Origin: Phocoena phocoena
Lineage: Eukaryota; Chordata; Mammalia; Artiodactyla; Phocoenidae
Reading direction: 5' to 3'
Assembly: GCF_963924675.1 (NCBI RefSeq)
Contig: NW_027077448.1
Location: forward strand, 496,001-560,000
Length of the DNA stretch: 64,000 nucleotides
Part shown: positions 32,218-46,162 of the stretch, piece after piece
How positions within the stretch are numbered: position 1 is the stretch's first letter
How the letters are laid out: each line of letters opens with the position of its first letter
Notes under the pieces: model-generated
Told to the model about the DNA's origin: nothing
Database searches by the model: none
The model's input: the letters and a program-made list of their open reading frames with translations, nothing else
Translations under genes and position numbers: made by a program

Positions 32218-33964
32218 AACATCATAAGATATCACTAATACACGGAATGTAAACTTGACTACACATGAACTGAATTACAAAACAGAACAGGGTCTCAAAT
32301 TTAGAAAACCACCTAGTGCTTGCTTATGGGGAAAGGTGCCTTGGGGTGCTGCATAAAACCAGAGACTGAAATTAGCACAGATAACTTTCCATAAGGCAAA
32401 TATGTAATAGACAAGACCTACTCCTTGCTCAACGAAATGGAACCAACACCACATATTCAACGCCTAGGAATATACCTGACTAGGAAGAATCTTAAAACCC
32501 ATGGATATATATGTCTCCATAAGAGAATCAAGCGTGTGTACAGCGGCCGAAACGCAGCAGTGAAAATCCGATAAATCCCATTATCAAAATAAATTTCGAA
32601 AACAAAACACAAAGACAGTGAAATACAGAGCAATTCTTAAATAATTCACTCAGGGCATGTGATGCAACCGGGATTGACCACATCTACACCCAGAGCTGGT
32701 TGAGACATAAGGCTGGACACTTCAGGCTGATAGCACTGGTGAGTTTCGGTGAGCAAATGCAGACCCTTTGAAATCATACTGCATGGTACCCATTCCATGG
32801 GTCCCAACTCTCCAGGTTCAAGGGATTCTTCCTCCAGCTAAAACATGCATGGGAAACCCAGAGTATCGTCCACCGTGTGATTGGGAAACGATTTAAAATG
32901 CATCTCAGTTTTCGTATCCTGGTCCTGGGGTTCACCATTCCAGATGCTTTACTAACACTCTCTCCGCTTGGAGAGTCAGTGCCTTTAACCTCCTCTTTGG
33001 CACAGCTTGGAATTTCTGTGCAAGATGAACAGGAATAGGGAGAACCAATGAGAGACTAGCTGTAGGTGTCTGCACGGGCAAATGTAATGCTCATTGCCTA
33101 CCAGGAAGAGGAATTAAACCAAGGCTCAGTGTGCCCCGCTGGAAACAGATTAGGACCTGAAGCAATCCTGCGGTTTTGTGCCCAGCTCACAAGAAAGCAA
33201 GTTGAAGAAAGGAGCTCAGGGGCACTGTAATTCACAAACCTGCAGAGTTATAAATGACAGCTATCTTCCAAAAGTATATTGAAGTAAGCCTGCGAAGGGG
33301 ACTTGAAAGCGGGGCAGAATTTCAGGAAAACGATTGCAGGGTGTAGACAGGAATTGCCCTGAAAGCATAGGAAAAGAGGCAGAACGTCGACAATGATGCA
33401 CTTGGCCAAAAAGTGCGTATGCGTTTTTTCCTGAATATATTCAGGAAAAAACGCATATGCACTTTTTGGCCAACCAAGCAAGCCTGTAAAGGAAATCTGC
33501 ACTACAATGAAGTCTCACTGCCCCCCGGGCAAGAGGGCCATCTGAAAAAAGTGTAAAATCCAGAAAGGTAGGACAGGTTATGGAGAACAGGGAGCCTTGT
33601 TATGCTGATTGGCAGCATGTAAATTGCCAACAGCCACCCTGGAGAAGTGTATGGTGTTTCCTGAAACACGTAAGAAATAAAGCAACACAGCCTATGGCAA
33701 TTGCACTTATGGTCCTATTCCTTAGGGAAATTAAAATCAAATACAGAGAGCCACCCCAAAGTTTGGGACGGCTGTGTTCCCAAGAAGCTCGTCTACAATA
33801 CCAGGTAAATATCTCAGAAAGCAGAAAATGGATAAAGAAGTTGTGGCACGTACGTGCATAGCAATATCACTCAGCAATGAAATCTGTGTCATCAGGCCCG
33901 TAGCGGCATAGTGAGTGGATGCAGGTACGGTGATTCTACGTGAACTACGTCACACAGAAAAAGA
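32218..33964 (+). repeat. Satellite monomer 2.2, type I (1747 bp)
   Basis: The palindrome at 33402-33473 has changes in both arms: G-to-T at arm position 13 and the pairing C-to-A at position 60, plus one unpaired change (gcatatgc). The relic frame (33580-33861) is closed by a TAG near 33859. Confidence 0.9.
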
Positions 33965-35711
33965 AACATCATAAGATATCACTAATACACGGAATGTAAA
34001 CTTGACTCACATGAACTGAATTACAAAACAGAACAGGGTCTCAAATTTAGAAAACCAACTAGTGCTTGCTTAAGGGGAAAGGTGCCTTGGGGTGCTGCAT
34101 AAAACCAGAGACTGAAATTAGCACAGATAACATTCCATAAGCCAAATATGTAATAGACAAGACCTACTCCTGGCTCAACGAAATGGACTCAACACCACAT
34201 ATTCAACGCCTAGGAATATACCTGACTAGGAAGAATCTTAAAACCCATGGATATATATGTCTCCGTAAGAGAATCAAGCGTGTGTACAGCGGCCGAAACA
34301 CAGCAGTGAAAATCCGATAAATCCCATTATCAAAATAAATTTCGAAAACAAAACACAAAGACAGTGAAATAGAGAGCAATTCTTAAATAATTCACTTAGG
34401 GCATGTGATGCAACCGGGATTTACCACATCTACACCCAGAGTTGGTTGAGACATAAGGCTGGACACTTCAGGCTGATAGCATTGGTGAGTTTCGGTGAGC
34501 AAATGCAGACCCTTTGAAGTCATACTGCATGGTACCCATTCCATGGGTCCCAACTCTCCAGGTTCAAGGCATTCTTCCTCCAGCTAAAACATGCATGGGA
34601 AACCCAGAGTATCGTCCACCGTGTGATTGGGAAACGATTTAAAATGCATCTCAGTTTTCGTATCCTGGTCCTCGGTTTCACCATTCCAGATGCTTTACTA
34701 AAACTCTCCCCACTTGGAGAGTCAGTGCCTTTAACCTCCTGTTTGGCACAGCTTGCAATTTCTGTGCAAGATGAACAGGAATAAGGAGAACCAATGAGAG
34801 ACTAGCTGTAGGTGTCTGCACGGGCAAATGTAACGCTCATTGCCCACCAGGAAGAGGAATTAAAAAAAGGCTCAGCGTGCCCTGCTGGAAACAGATTAGG
34901 GCCTGAAGCAATCCTGCGGTTTTGTGCCCAGCTCACAAGAAAGCGAGTTGAAGAAAGGAGCTCAGGGGCACTGTAATTCACAAACCTGCAGAGTTATAAA
35001 TGACAGCTATCCTCCAAAAATATATTGAAGTAAGCCTGCGAAGGGGATTTGAAAGCGGGGCAGAATTTCAGGAAAACGATTGCAGGGGGTAGACTGGAAT
35101 TGCCCTGAAAGCATAGGAAAAGAGGCAGAACGTTGACAATGATGCACTTGGCCAAAAAGGGCGTATGCGTTTTTTCCTGAATATATTCAGGAAAAAACGC
35201 ATACGCCCTTTTTGGCCAACCAAGCAAGCCTGTAAAGGAAATCTGCACTACAATGAAGTCTCACTGCCCCCCCGGGCAAAAGGGCCATCTGAAAAAAGTG
35301 TAAAATCCAGAAAGGTAGGACAGGATATGGAGAACAGGGAGCCTTGTTATGCTGATTGGCAGGATGTAAATTGCCAGCAGCCACCCTGGAGAAGTGTATG
35401 GTGTTTCCTGAAACACGTAAGAAACAAAGCAACACAGCCTATGGCACTTCCACTTATGGTCCTATAGCTTACGGAAATTAAAATCAAAAACAGACAGCCA
35501 CCCCAATATTTGGGACGGCTGTGTTCACAAGAAGCTCGTCTACAGTATCAGGTAAATATCCCAGAAAGCAAAAAATGGATAAAGAAGTTGTGGCACGTAC
35601 GTACAATGCAATATCACTCAGCAATGAAATCTGTGTCATCAGGCCTGTAGCGGCATAGTGAGTGGATGCAGGTACGGTGATTCTACGTGAACTACGTCAC
35701 ACAGAAAAAGA
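33965..35711 (+). repeat. Satellite monomer 2.3, type II (1747 bp)
   Basis: Perfect palindrome at 35148-35219. Typical type II markers at 35447-35510. Confidence 0.9.
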
Positions 35712-37458
35712 AACATCATAAGATATCACTAATACACGGAATGTAAACTTGACTACACATGAACTGAATTACAAAACAGAACAGGGTCTCAAATTTAGAA
35801 AACCAACTAGTGCTTGCTTATGGGGAAAGGTGCCTTGGGGTGCTGCATAAAACCAGAGACTGAAATTAGCACAGATAACTTTCCATAAGGCAAATATGTA
35901 ATAGACAAGACCTACTCCTTGCTCAACGAAATGGACCCAATACCACATATTCAACGCCTAGGAATATACCTGACTAGGAAGAACCTTAAAACCCATGGAT
36001 ATATATGTCTCCGTAAGAGAATCAAGCGTGTGTACAGCGGCCGAAACGCAGCAGTGAAAATCCGATAAATCCCATTATCAAAATAAATTTCGAAAACAAA
36101 ACACAAAGACAGTGAAATAGAGAGCAATTCTTAAATAGTTCACTCAGGGCATGTGTTGCAACCGGGATTGACCACATCTACACCCAGAGCTGGTTGAGAC
36201 ATAAGGCTGGACACTTCAGGCTGATAGCATTGGTGAGTTTCGGTGAGCAAATGCAGACCCTTTGAAGTCATACTGCATGGTACCCATTCCATGGGTCCCA
36301 ACTCTCCAGGTTCAAGGGATTCTTCCTCCAGCTAAAACATGCATGGGAAACCCAGAGTATCGTCCACCGTGTGATTGGGAAACGATTTAAAATGCATCTC
36401 AGTTTTCGTATCCTGGTCCTCGGGTTCACCATTCCAGATGCTTTACTAACACTCTCCCCGCTTGGAGAGTCAGTGCCTTTAACCTCCTGTTTGGCACAGC
36501 TTGCAATTTCTGTGCAATTTGAACAGGAATAGGGAGAACCAATGAGAGACTAGCTGTACGTGTCTGCACGGGCAAATGTAACGCTCATTGCCCACCAGGA
36601 AGAGGAATTAAACAAAGGCTCAGCGTGCCCTGCTGAAAACAGATTAGGGCCTGAAGCAATCCTGTGGTTTTGTGCTCAGCTCACAAGAAAGCGAGTTGAA
36701 GAAAGGAGCTCAGGGCCACTGTAATTCACAAACCTGCTGAGTTATAAATGACAGCTATCCTCCAAAAATATATTGAAGTAAGCCTGCGAAGGGGACTTGA
36801 AAGCGGGGCAGAATTTCAGGAAAACGATTGCAGGGGGTAGACTGGAATTGCCCTGAAAGCATAGGAAAAGAGGCAGAACGTCGACAATGATGCACTTGGC
36901 CAAAAAGGGCGTATGCGTTTTTTCCTGAATATATTCAGGAAAAAACGCATACGCCCTTTTTGGCCAACCAAGCAAGCCTGTAAAGGAAATCTGCACTACA
37001 ATGAAGTCTCACTGCCCCCTGGGCAAAAGGGCCATCTGAAAAAAGGGTAAAATCCAGAAAGGTAGGACAGGATATGGAGAACAGGGAGCCTTGTTATGCT
37101 GATTGGCAGGATGTAAATTGCCAGCAGCCACCCTGGAGAAATGTATGGTGTTTCCTGAAACACGTAAGAAATAAAGCAACACAGCCTATGGCACTTCCAC
37201 TTATGGTCCTATAGCTTACGGAAATTAAAATCAAAAACAGACAGCCACCCCAATATTTGGGACGGCTGTGTTCACAAGAAGCTCGTCTACAGTATCAGGT
37301 AAATATCCCAGAAAGCAAAAAATGGATAAAGAAGTTGTGGCACGTACGTACAATGCAATATCACTCAGCAATGACATCTGTGTCATCAGGCCCGTAGCGG
37401 CATAGTGAGTGGATGCAGGTACGGTGATTCTACGTGAACTACGTCACACAGAAAAAGA
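35712..37458 (+). repeat. Satellite monomer 2.4, type II (1747 bp)
   Basis: Perfect palindrome at 36896-36967. Private variants include gggccactg and cctgctgag before the palindrome. Confidence 0.9.
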
Positions 37459-39195
37459 AACATCATAAGATATCACTAATACACGGAATGTAAACTTGAC
37501 TACACATGAACTGAATTACAAAACAGAACAGGGTCTCAAATTTAGAAAACCAACTAGTGCTTGCTTATGGGGAAAGGTGCCTTGGGATGCTGCATAAAAC
37601 CAGAGACTGAAATTAGCACAGATAACTTTCCATAAACCAAATATGTAATAGACAAGACCTACTCCTTGCTCAACGAAATGGACCCAACACCACATATTCA
37701 ACGCCTAGGAATATACCTGACTAGGAAGAATCTTAAAACCCATGGATATATATGTCTCCGTAAGAGAATCAAGCGTGTGTACAGCGGCCGAAACGCAGCA
37801 GTGAAAATCCGATAAATCCCATTATCAAAATAAATTTCTAAAACAAAACACAAAGACAGTGAAATAGAGAGCAATTCTTAAATAATTCATTCAGGGCATG
37901 TGATGCAACCGGGATTTACCACATCTACACCCAGAGCTGGTTGAGACATAAGGCTGGACACTTCACGCTGATAGCACTGGTGAGTTTCGGTGAGCAAATG
38001 CAGACCCTTTGAAGTCATACTGCATGGTACCCATTCCATGGGTCCCAACTCTCCAGGTTCAAGGGATTCTTCCTTCAGCTAAAACATGCATGGGAAACAC
38101 AGAGTATCGTCTACCGTGTGATTGGGAAACGATTTAAAATGCATCTCAGTTTTCGTATCCTGGTCCTCGGGTTCACCATTCCACATGCTTTACTAACACT
38201 CTCCCCGCTTGGAGAGTCAGTGCCTTTAACCTCCTGTTTGGCACAGCTTGCAATTTCTATGCAAGATGAACAGGAATAGTGAGAACCAATGAGAGACTAG
38301 CTGTAGGTGTCTGCACGGGCAAATGTAACGCTCATTGCCGACCAGGAAGAGGAATTAAACAAAGGCGCAGCGTGCACTGCTGAAAACAGATTAGGGCCTG
38401 AAGCAATCCTGCGGTTTTGTGCCCAGCTCACAAGATAGCGAGTTGAAGAAAGGAGCTCAGGAGCACTGTAATTCACAAACTTGCAGAGTTATAAATGACA
38501 GCTATCCTCCAAAAATATATTGAAGTAAGCCTGCGAAGGGGACTTGAAAGCGGGGCAGAATTTCAGGAAAACGATTGCAGGGGGTAGACTGGAATTGCCC
38601 TGAAAGCATAGGAAAAGAGGCAGAACGTCGACAATGATGCACTTGGCCAAAAAGGGCGTATGCGTTTTTTCCTGAATATATTCAGGAAAAAACGCATACG
38701 CCCTTTTTGGCCAACCAAGCAAGCCTGTAAAGGAAATCTGCACTACAATGAAATCTCACTGCCCCCCACCATCTGAAAAAAGTGTAAAATCCAGAAAGGT
38801 AGGACAGGATACGGAGAACAGGGAGCCTTGTTATGCTGATTGGCAGGATGTAAATTGTGAACAGCCACCCTGGAGAAGTGTATGGTGTTTCCTGAAACAC
38901 GTAAGAAATAAAGCAACACAGCCTATGGCAATTGCAATTATGGTCCTATTGCTTAGGGAAATTAAAATCAAAAACAGAGAGCCTCCCCAAAGTTTGGGAC
39001 GGCTGTGTTCCCAAGAGGCTCGTCTACAGTACCAGGTAAATATCCCAGAAAGCAAAAAATGGATAAAGATGTTGTGGCACGTACGTGCAATGCAATATCA
39101 CTCAGCAATGAAATCTGTGTCATCAGGCCCGTAGCGGCATAGTGAGTGGATGTAGGTACGGTGATTCTACGTGAACTACGTCACACAGAAAAAGA
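37459..39195 (+). repeat. Satellite monomer 2.5, type I' short form (1737 bp)
   Basis: First monomer with the ~10-bp deletion (cactgccccccaccatctg near 38758) and with attgtgaacagcc. Perfect palindrome at 38643-38714. Relic frame at 38748-39134. Confidence 0.9.
38748..39134 (+). pseudogene. Relic L1 ORF2-like frame, type I' version
   Basis: 128 codons. The ~10-bp deletion at the C run moves an upstream ATG into frame. Same relic as at 4853, with EQPPWRSVWCFLKHVRNK and WIKMLWHVRAMQYHSAMK. Copies at 40485-40871, 45715-46101, 52691-53077 and 59658-60044 differ by at most a few residues, as expected from recent repeat amplification. Confidence 0.5.
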
Positions 39196-40932
39196 AACAT
39201 CATAAGATATCACTAATACACGGAATGTAAACTTGACTACACATGAACTGAATTACAAAACAGAACAGGGTCTCAAATTTAGAAAACCAACTAGTGCTTG
39301 CTTATGGGGAAAGGTGCCTTGGGGTGCTGCATAAAACCAGAGACTGAAATTAGCACAAATAACATTCCATCAGCCAAATATGTAATAGACAAGACCTACT
39401 CCTTGCTCAACGAAATGGACTCAACACCACATATTCAATGCCTAGGAATATACCTGACTAGGGAGAATCTTAAAACCCATGGATATATATGTCTCCGTAA
39501 GAGAATCATGCGTGTGTACAGCGGCCGAAACGCAGCAGTGAAAATCCGATAAATCCCATTATCAAAATAAATTTCTAAAACAAAACACAAAGACAGTGAA
39601 ATAGAGAGCAATTCTTAAATAATTCATTCAGGGCATGTGATGCAACCGGGATTTACCACATCTACACCCAGAGCTGGTTGAGACATAAGGCTGGACACTT
39701 CAGGCTAATAGCATTGGTGAGTTTCGGTGAGCAAATGCAGACCCTTTGAAGTCATACTGCATGGTACCTATTCCATGGGTCCCAACTCTTCAGGTTCAAG
39801 GGATTCTTCCTCCAGCTAAAACATGCATGGGAAACCCACAGTATGGTCCACCGTGTGATTGGGAAACGATTTAAAATGCATCTCAGTTTTCGTATCCTGG
39901 TCCTCGGGTTCACCATTCCAGATGCTTTACTAACACTCTCCCCGCTTGGAGAGTCAGTGCCTTTAACTTCCTGTTTGGCACAGCTTGCAATTTCTATGCA
40001 AGATGAACAGGAATAGTGAGAACCAATGAGAGACTAGCTGTAGGTGTCTGCACGGGCAAATGTAACGGTCATTGCCGACCAGGAAGAGGAATTAAACAAA
40101 GGCTCAGCGTGCACCGCTGAAAACAGATTAGGGCCTGAAGCAATCCTGCGGTTTTGTGCCCAGCTCACAAGAAAGCGAGTTGAAGAAAGGAGCTCAGGAG
40201 CACTGTAATTCACAAACCTGCAGAGTTATAAATGACAGCTATCCTCCAAAAATATATTGAAGTAAGCCTGCGAAGGGGACTTGAAAGCGGGGCAGAATTT
40301 CAGGAAAACGATTGCAGGGGGTAGACTGGAATTGCCCTGAAAGCATAGGAAAAGAGGCAGAACATCGACAATGATGCAATTGGCCAAAAAGGGCGTATGC
40401 GTTTTTTCCTGAATATATTCAGGAAAAAACGCATACGCCCTTTTTGGCCAACCAAGCAAGCCTGTAAATGAAATCTGCACTACAATGAAATCTCACTGCC
40501 CCCCACCATCTGAAAAAAGTGTAAAATCCAGAAAGGTAGGACAGGATACGGAGAACAGGGAGCCTTGTTATGCTGATTGGCAGGATGTAAATTGTGAACA
40601 GCCACCCTGGAGAAGTGTATGGTGTTTCCTGAAACACGTAAGAAATAAAGCAACACAGCCTATGGCAATTGCAATTATGGTCCTATTGCTTAGGGAAATT
40701 AAAATCAAAAACAGAGAGCCACCCCAAAGTTTGGGACGGCTGTGTTCCCAAGAGGCTCGTCTACAGTACCAGGTAAATATCCCAGAAAGCAAAAAATGGA
40801 TAAAGATGTTGCGGCACGTACGTGCAATGCAATATCACTCAGCAATGAAATCTGTGTCATCAGGCCCATAGCGGCATAGTGAGTGGATGCAGGTACGGTG
40901 ATTCTACGTGAACTACGTCACACAGAAAAAGA
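39196..40932 (+). repeat. Satellite monomer 2.6, type I' (a) (1737 bp)
   Basis: Directly follows another I' monomer and is nearly identical to it over the last ~500 bp, so a local duplication. Palindrome at 40380-40451 perfect. Relic frame at 40485-40871. Confidence 0.9.
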
Positions 40933-42679
40933 AACATCATAAGATATCACTAATACACGGAATGTAAACTTGACTACACATGAACTGAATTACAAAACAG
41001 AACAGGGTCTCAAATTTAGAAAACCAACCAGTGCTTGCTTATGGGGAAAGGTGCCTTGGGGTGCTGCATAAAACCAGAGACTGAAATTAGCACAAATAAC
41101 ATTCCATCAGCCAAATATGTAATAGACAAGACCTACTCCTTGCTCAACGAAATGGACTCAACACCTCATATTCAATGCCTAGGAATATACCTGACTAGGG
41201 AGAATCTTAAAACCCATGGATTTATATGTCTCTGTAAGAGAATCAAGCGTGTGTACAGCGGCCGAAATGCAGCAGTGAAAATCCGATAAATCCCATTATC
41301 AAAATAAATTTCAAAAACATAACACAAAGACAGTGAAATAGAGAGCAATTCTTAAATAATTCACTCAGGGCATGTGATGCAACCGGGATTGACCACATCT
41401 ACCTCCAGAGCTGGTTGAGACATAAGGCTGGACCCTTCAGGCTGATAGCATTGGTGAGTTTCGGTGAGCAAATGCAGATCCTTTGAAGTCATACTGCATG
41501 GTACCCATTCCATGGGTCCCAACTCTCCAGGTTCAAGGGATTCTTCCTCCACCTAAAACATGCATGGGGAACCCAGAGTATCGTCCACCGTGTGATTGGG
41601 AAACGATATAAAATGCATCTCAGTTTTCGTATCCTGGTCCTCGGGTTCACCATTCCAGATGCTTTACTAACACTCTCCCCGCTTGGAGAGTCAGTGCCTT
41701 TAACCTCCTGTTTGGCACAGCTTGCAATTTCTGTGCAAGATGAACAGAAATAGGGAGAACCAATGAGAGACTAGCTGTAGGTGTCTGCATGGGCAAATGT
41801 AACGGTCATTTCCCACCAGGAAGAGGAATTAAACAAAGGCTCAGCGTGCCCTGCCAGAAACAGATTAGGGCCTGAAGCAATCCTGCGGTTTTGTGCCCAG
41901 CTCACAAGAAAGCGAGTTGAAGAAAGGAGCTCAGGGGCACTGTAATTCACAAACCTGCAGAGTTATAAATGACAGCTATCCTCCAAAAATATATTGAAGT
42001 AAGCCTGCGAAGGGGACTTGAAAGCGGGGCAGAATTTCAGGAAAACGATTGCAGGGGGTAGACTGGAATTGCCCTGAAAGCATAGGAAAAGAGGCACAAC
42101 ATCGACAATGATGCACTTGGCCAAAAAGGGCGTATGCGTTTTTTCCTGAATATATTCAGGAAAAAACGCATACGCCCTTTTTGGCCAACCAAGCAAGCCT
42201 GTAAAGGAAATCTGCACTACAATGAAATCTCACTGCCCCCCGGGCAAAAGGGCCATCTGAAAAAAGTGTAAAATCCAGAAAGGTAGGACAGGATATGGAG
42301 AACAGGGAGCCTTGTTATGCTGATTGGCAGGATGTAAATTGCCTGCAGCCACCCTGGAGAAGTGTATGGTGTTTCCTGAAACACGTAAGAAACAAAGCAA
42401 CACAGCCTATGGCACTTCCACTTATGGTCGTATAGCTTACGGAAATTAAAATCAAAAACAGACAGCCACCCCAATATTTGGGACGGCTGTGTTCAGAAGA
42501 AGCTCGTCTACAGTATCAGGTAAATATCCCAGAAAGCAAAAAATGGATAAAGAAGTTGTGGCACGTACGTACAATGCAATATCACTCAGCAATGAAATCT
42601 GTGTCATCAGGCCCGTAGCGGCATAGTAAGTGGATGCAGGTACGGTGATTCTACGTGAACTACATCACACAGAAAAATA
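40933..42679 (+). repeat. Satellite monomer 2.7, type II (b) (1747 bp)
   Basis: First b-type monomer. Markers: ccacctaaaacatgcatggg, gaacagaaatagg, gtctgcatgggcaa, and ctacatcacac at the end. Perfect palindrome at 42117-42188. Confidence 0.9.
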
Positions 42680-44425
42680 AACATCATAAGATATCACTAA
42701 TACACGGAATGTAAACTTGACTACACATGAACTGAATTACAAAACAGAACAGGGTCTCAAATTTAGAAAACCAACTAGTGCTTGCTTATGGGGAAAGGTG
42801 CCTTGGGGTTCTGCATAAAACCAGAGACTGAAATTAGCACAGATAACTTTCCATAAGCCAAATATGTAATAGACAAGACCTACTCCTTGCTCAACGAAAT
42901 GGACCCAACACCACATATTCAACGCCTAGGAATATACCTGACTAGGAAGAATCTTAAAATCCATGGATATATATGTCTCCATAAGAGAATCAAGCATGTG
43001 TACTGCGGCCGAAACGCAGCAGTGAAAATCCGATAAATCCCATTATCAAAATAAATTTCGAAAACAAAACATAAAGACAGTGAAATAGAGAGCAATTCTT
43101 AAATAATTCACTCAGGGCATGTGATGCAACCGGGATTGACCACATCTACCTCCAGAGCTGGTTGAGACATAAGGCTGGACACTTCAGGCTGATAGCATTG
43201 GTGAGTTTCAGTGAGCAAATGCAGACCCTTTGAAGTCATACTGCATGGTACCCATTCCATGGGTCCCAAATCTCCAGGTTCAAGGGATTCTTCCTCCAGC
43301 TAAAACATGCATGGGAAACCCAGAGTATCGTCCACCGTGTGATTGGGAAATGATTTAAAATGCATCTCAGTTTTCGTATCCTGGTCCTCGGGTTCACCAT
43401 TCCAGATGCTTTACTAACACTCTCCCCGCTTGGAGAGTCAGTGCCTTTAACCTCCTGTTTGGCACAGCTTGCAATTTCTGTGCAAGATGAACAGGAATAG
43501 GGAGAACCAATGAGAGACTAGCTGTAGGTGTCTGCACGGGCAAATGTAACGCTCATTGCCCACCACAAGAGGAATTAAACAAAGGCTCAGTGTGCCCTGC
43601 TGGAAACAGATTAGGGCCTGAAGCAATCCTGCGGTTTTGTGCCCAGCTCACAAGAAAGCGAGTTGAAGAAAGGAGCTCAGGGGCACTGTACTTCACAAAC
43701 CTGCAGAGTTATAAATGACAGCTATCCTCCAAAAATATAGTGAAGTAAGCCTGCGAAGGGGACTTGAAAGAGGGGCAGAATTTCAGGAAAACGATTGCAA
43801 GGGGTAGACTGGAATTGCCCTGAAAGCATAGGAAAAGAGGCACAACGTCGACAATGATGCACTTGGCCAAAAAGGGCGTATGCGTTTTTTCCTGAATATA
43901 TTCAGGAATAAACGCATACGCCCTTTTTGGCCAACCAAGCAAGCCTGTAAAGGAAATCTGCACTAAAATGAAGTCTCACTGCCCCCCGGGCAAAAGGGCC
44001 ATCTGAAAAAAGTGTAAAATCCAGAAAGGTAGGACAGGATATGGAGAACAGGGAGCCTTCTTATGCTGATTGGCAGGATGTAAATTGCCAGCAGCCACCC
44101 TGGAGAAGTGTATGGTGTTTCCTGAAACACGTAAGAAACAAAGCAACACAGCCTAGGGCACTTCCACTTATGGTCCTATAGCTTACGGAAATTAAAATCA
44201 AAAACAGACAGCCACCCCAATATTTGGGACGGCTGTGTTCACAAGAAGCTCGTCTACAGTATCAGGTAAATATCCCAGAAAGCAAAAAATGGATAAAGAA
44301 GTTGTGGCACGTACGTACAATGCAATATCACTCAGCAATGAAATCTGTGTCATCAGGCCCGTAGCGGCATAGTGAGTGGATGCAGGTACGGTGATTCTAC
44401 GTGAACTACGTCACACAGAAATAGA
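42680..44425 (+). repeat. Satellite monomer 2.8, type II (c) (1746 bp)
   Basis: First c-type monomer (ggggttctgcataaaac, cccaccacaagagg). Palindrome at 43863-43934 with the c-type mismatch aggaataaacgc. Confidence 0.9.
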
Positions 44426-46162
44426 AACATCATAAGATATCACTAATACACGGAATGTAAACTTGACTACACATGAACTGAATTACCAAACAGAACAGGG
44501 TCTCAAATTTAGAAAACCAACTAGTGCTTGCTTATGGGGAAAGGTGCCTTGGGGTGCTGCATAAAACCAGAGACTGAAATTAGCACAGATAACATTCCAT
44601 AAGCCAAATATGTAATAGACAAGACCTACTCCTTGCTCAACGAAATGGACCCAACACCACATATTCAACGCCTAGGAATATACCTGACTAGGAAGAATCT
44701 TAAAACCCATGGATATATTTGTCTCCGTTAGAGAAACAAGCGTGTGTACAGCGGCAGAAACGCAGCAGTGAAAATCCGATAAATCCCATTATCAAAATAA
44801 ATTTCGAAAACAAAACACAAAGACGGTGAAATAGAGAGCAATCCTTAAATAATTCACTCAGGGCATGTGATGCAACCGGGATTGACCACATCTACACCCA
44901 GAGCTGGTTGAGACATAAGGCTGGACACTTCAGGGTGATAGCACTGGTGAGTTTCGGTGAGCAAATGCAGACCCTTTGAAGTCATACTGCATGGTACGCA
45001 TTCCATGGGTCCCAACTCTCCAGGTTCAAGGGATTCTTCCTCCAGCTAAAACATGCATGGGAAACCCAGAGTATCGTCCACCGTGTGATTGGGAAACCAT
45101 TTAAAATGCATCTCAGTTTTCGTATCCTGGTCCTCGGGTTCAACATTCCAGATGCTTTACTAACACTCTCCCCGCTTGGAGAGTCAGTGCCTTTAACCTC
45201 CTGTTTGGCACAGCTTGTAATTTCTGTGCAAGTTGAACAGGAATAGGGAGAACCAATGAGAGACTAGCTGTAGGTGTCTGCACGGGCAAATGTAACGCTC
45301 ATTGCCAACCAGGAAGAGGAATTAAACAAAGGCTCAGCGTGCCCTGCTGAAAACAGATTAGGGCCTGAAGCAATCCTGCGGTTTTGTGCCTAGCTCACAA
45401 GAAAGCGATTTGAAGAAAGGAGCTCAGGGGCACTGTAATTCACAAACCTGCAGAGTTATAAATGACAGCTATCCTCCAATAATATATTGAAGTAAGCCTG
45501 CGAAGGGGACTTGAAAGCGGGGCAGAATTTCAGGAAAACGATTGCAGGGGGTAGACTGGAATTGCCCTGAAAGCATAGGAAAAGAGGCAGAACGTCGACA
45601 ATGATGCACTTGGCCAAAAAGTGCGTATGCGTTTTTTCCTGAATATATTCAGGAAAAAACGCATACGCCCTTTTTGGCCAACCAAGCAAGCCTGTAAAGG
45701 AAATCTGCACTACCATGAAATCTCACTGCCCCCCACCATCTGAAAAAAGTGTAAAATCCAGAAAGGTAGGACAGGATACGGAGAACAGGGAGCCTTGTTA
45801 TGCTGATTGGCAGGATGTAAATTGTGAACAGCCACCCTGGAGAAGTGTATGGTGTTTCCTGAAACACGTAAGAAATAAAGCAACACAGCCTATGGCAATT
45901 GCAATTATGGTCCTATTGCTTAGGGAAATTAAAATCAAAAACAGAGAGCCACCCCAAAGTTTGGGACGGCTGTGTTCCCAAGAGGCTCGTCTACAGTACC
46001 AGGTAAATATCCCAGAAAGCAAAAAATGGATAAAGATGTTGTGGCACGTACGTGCAATGCAATATCACTCAGCAATGAAATCTGTGTCATCAGGCCCGTA
46101 GCGGCATAGTGAGTGGATGCAGGTACGGTGATTCTACGTGAACTACGTCACACAGGAAAAGA
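44426..46162 (+). repeat. Satellite monomer 2.9, type I' (a) (1737 bp)
   Basis: Private 5' variants (tggtacgcattcc, ggttcaacattcc, cagcttgtaatttc, gcaagttgaac) recur only in monomer 2.16, 12.2 kb away. The palindrome at 45610-45681 has a left-arm-only G-to-T. Relic frame at 45715-46101. Confidence 0.9.
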
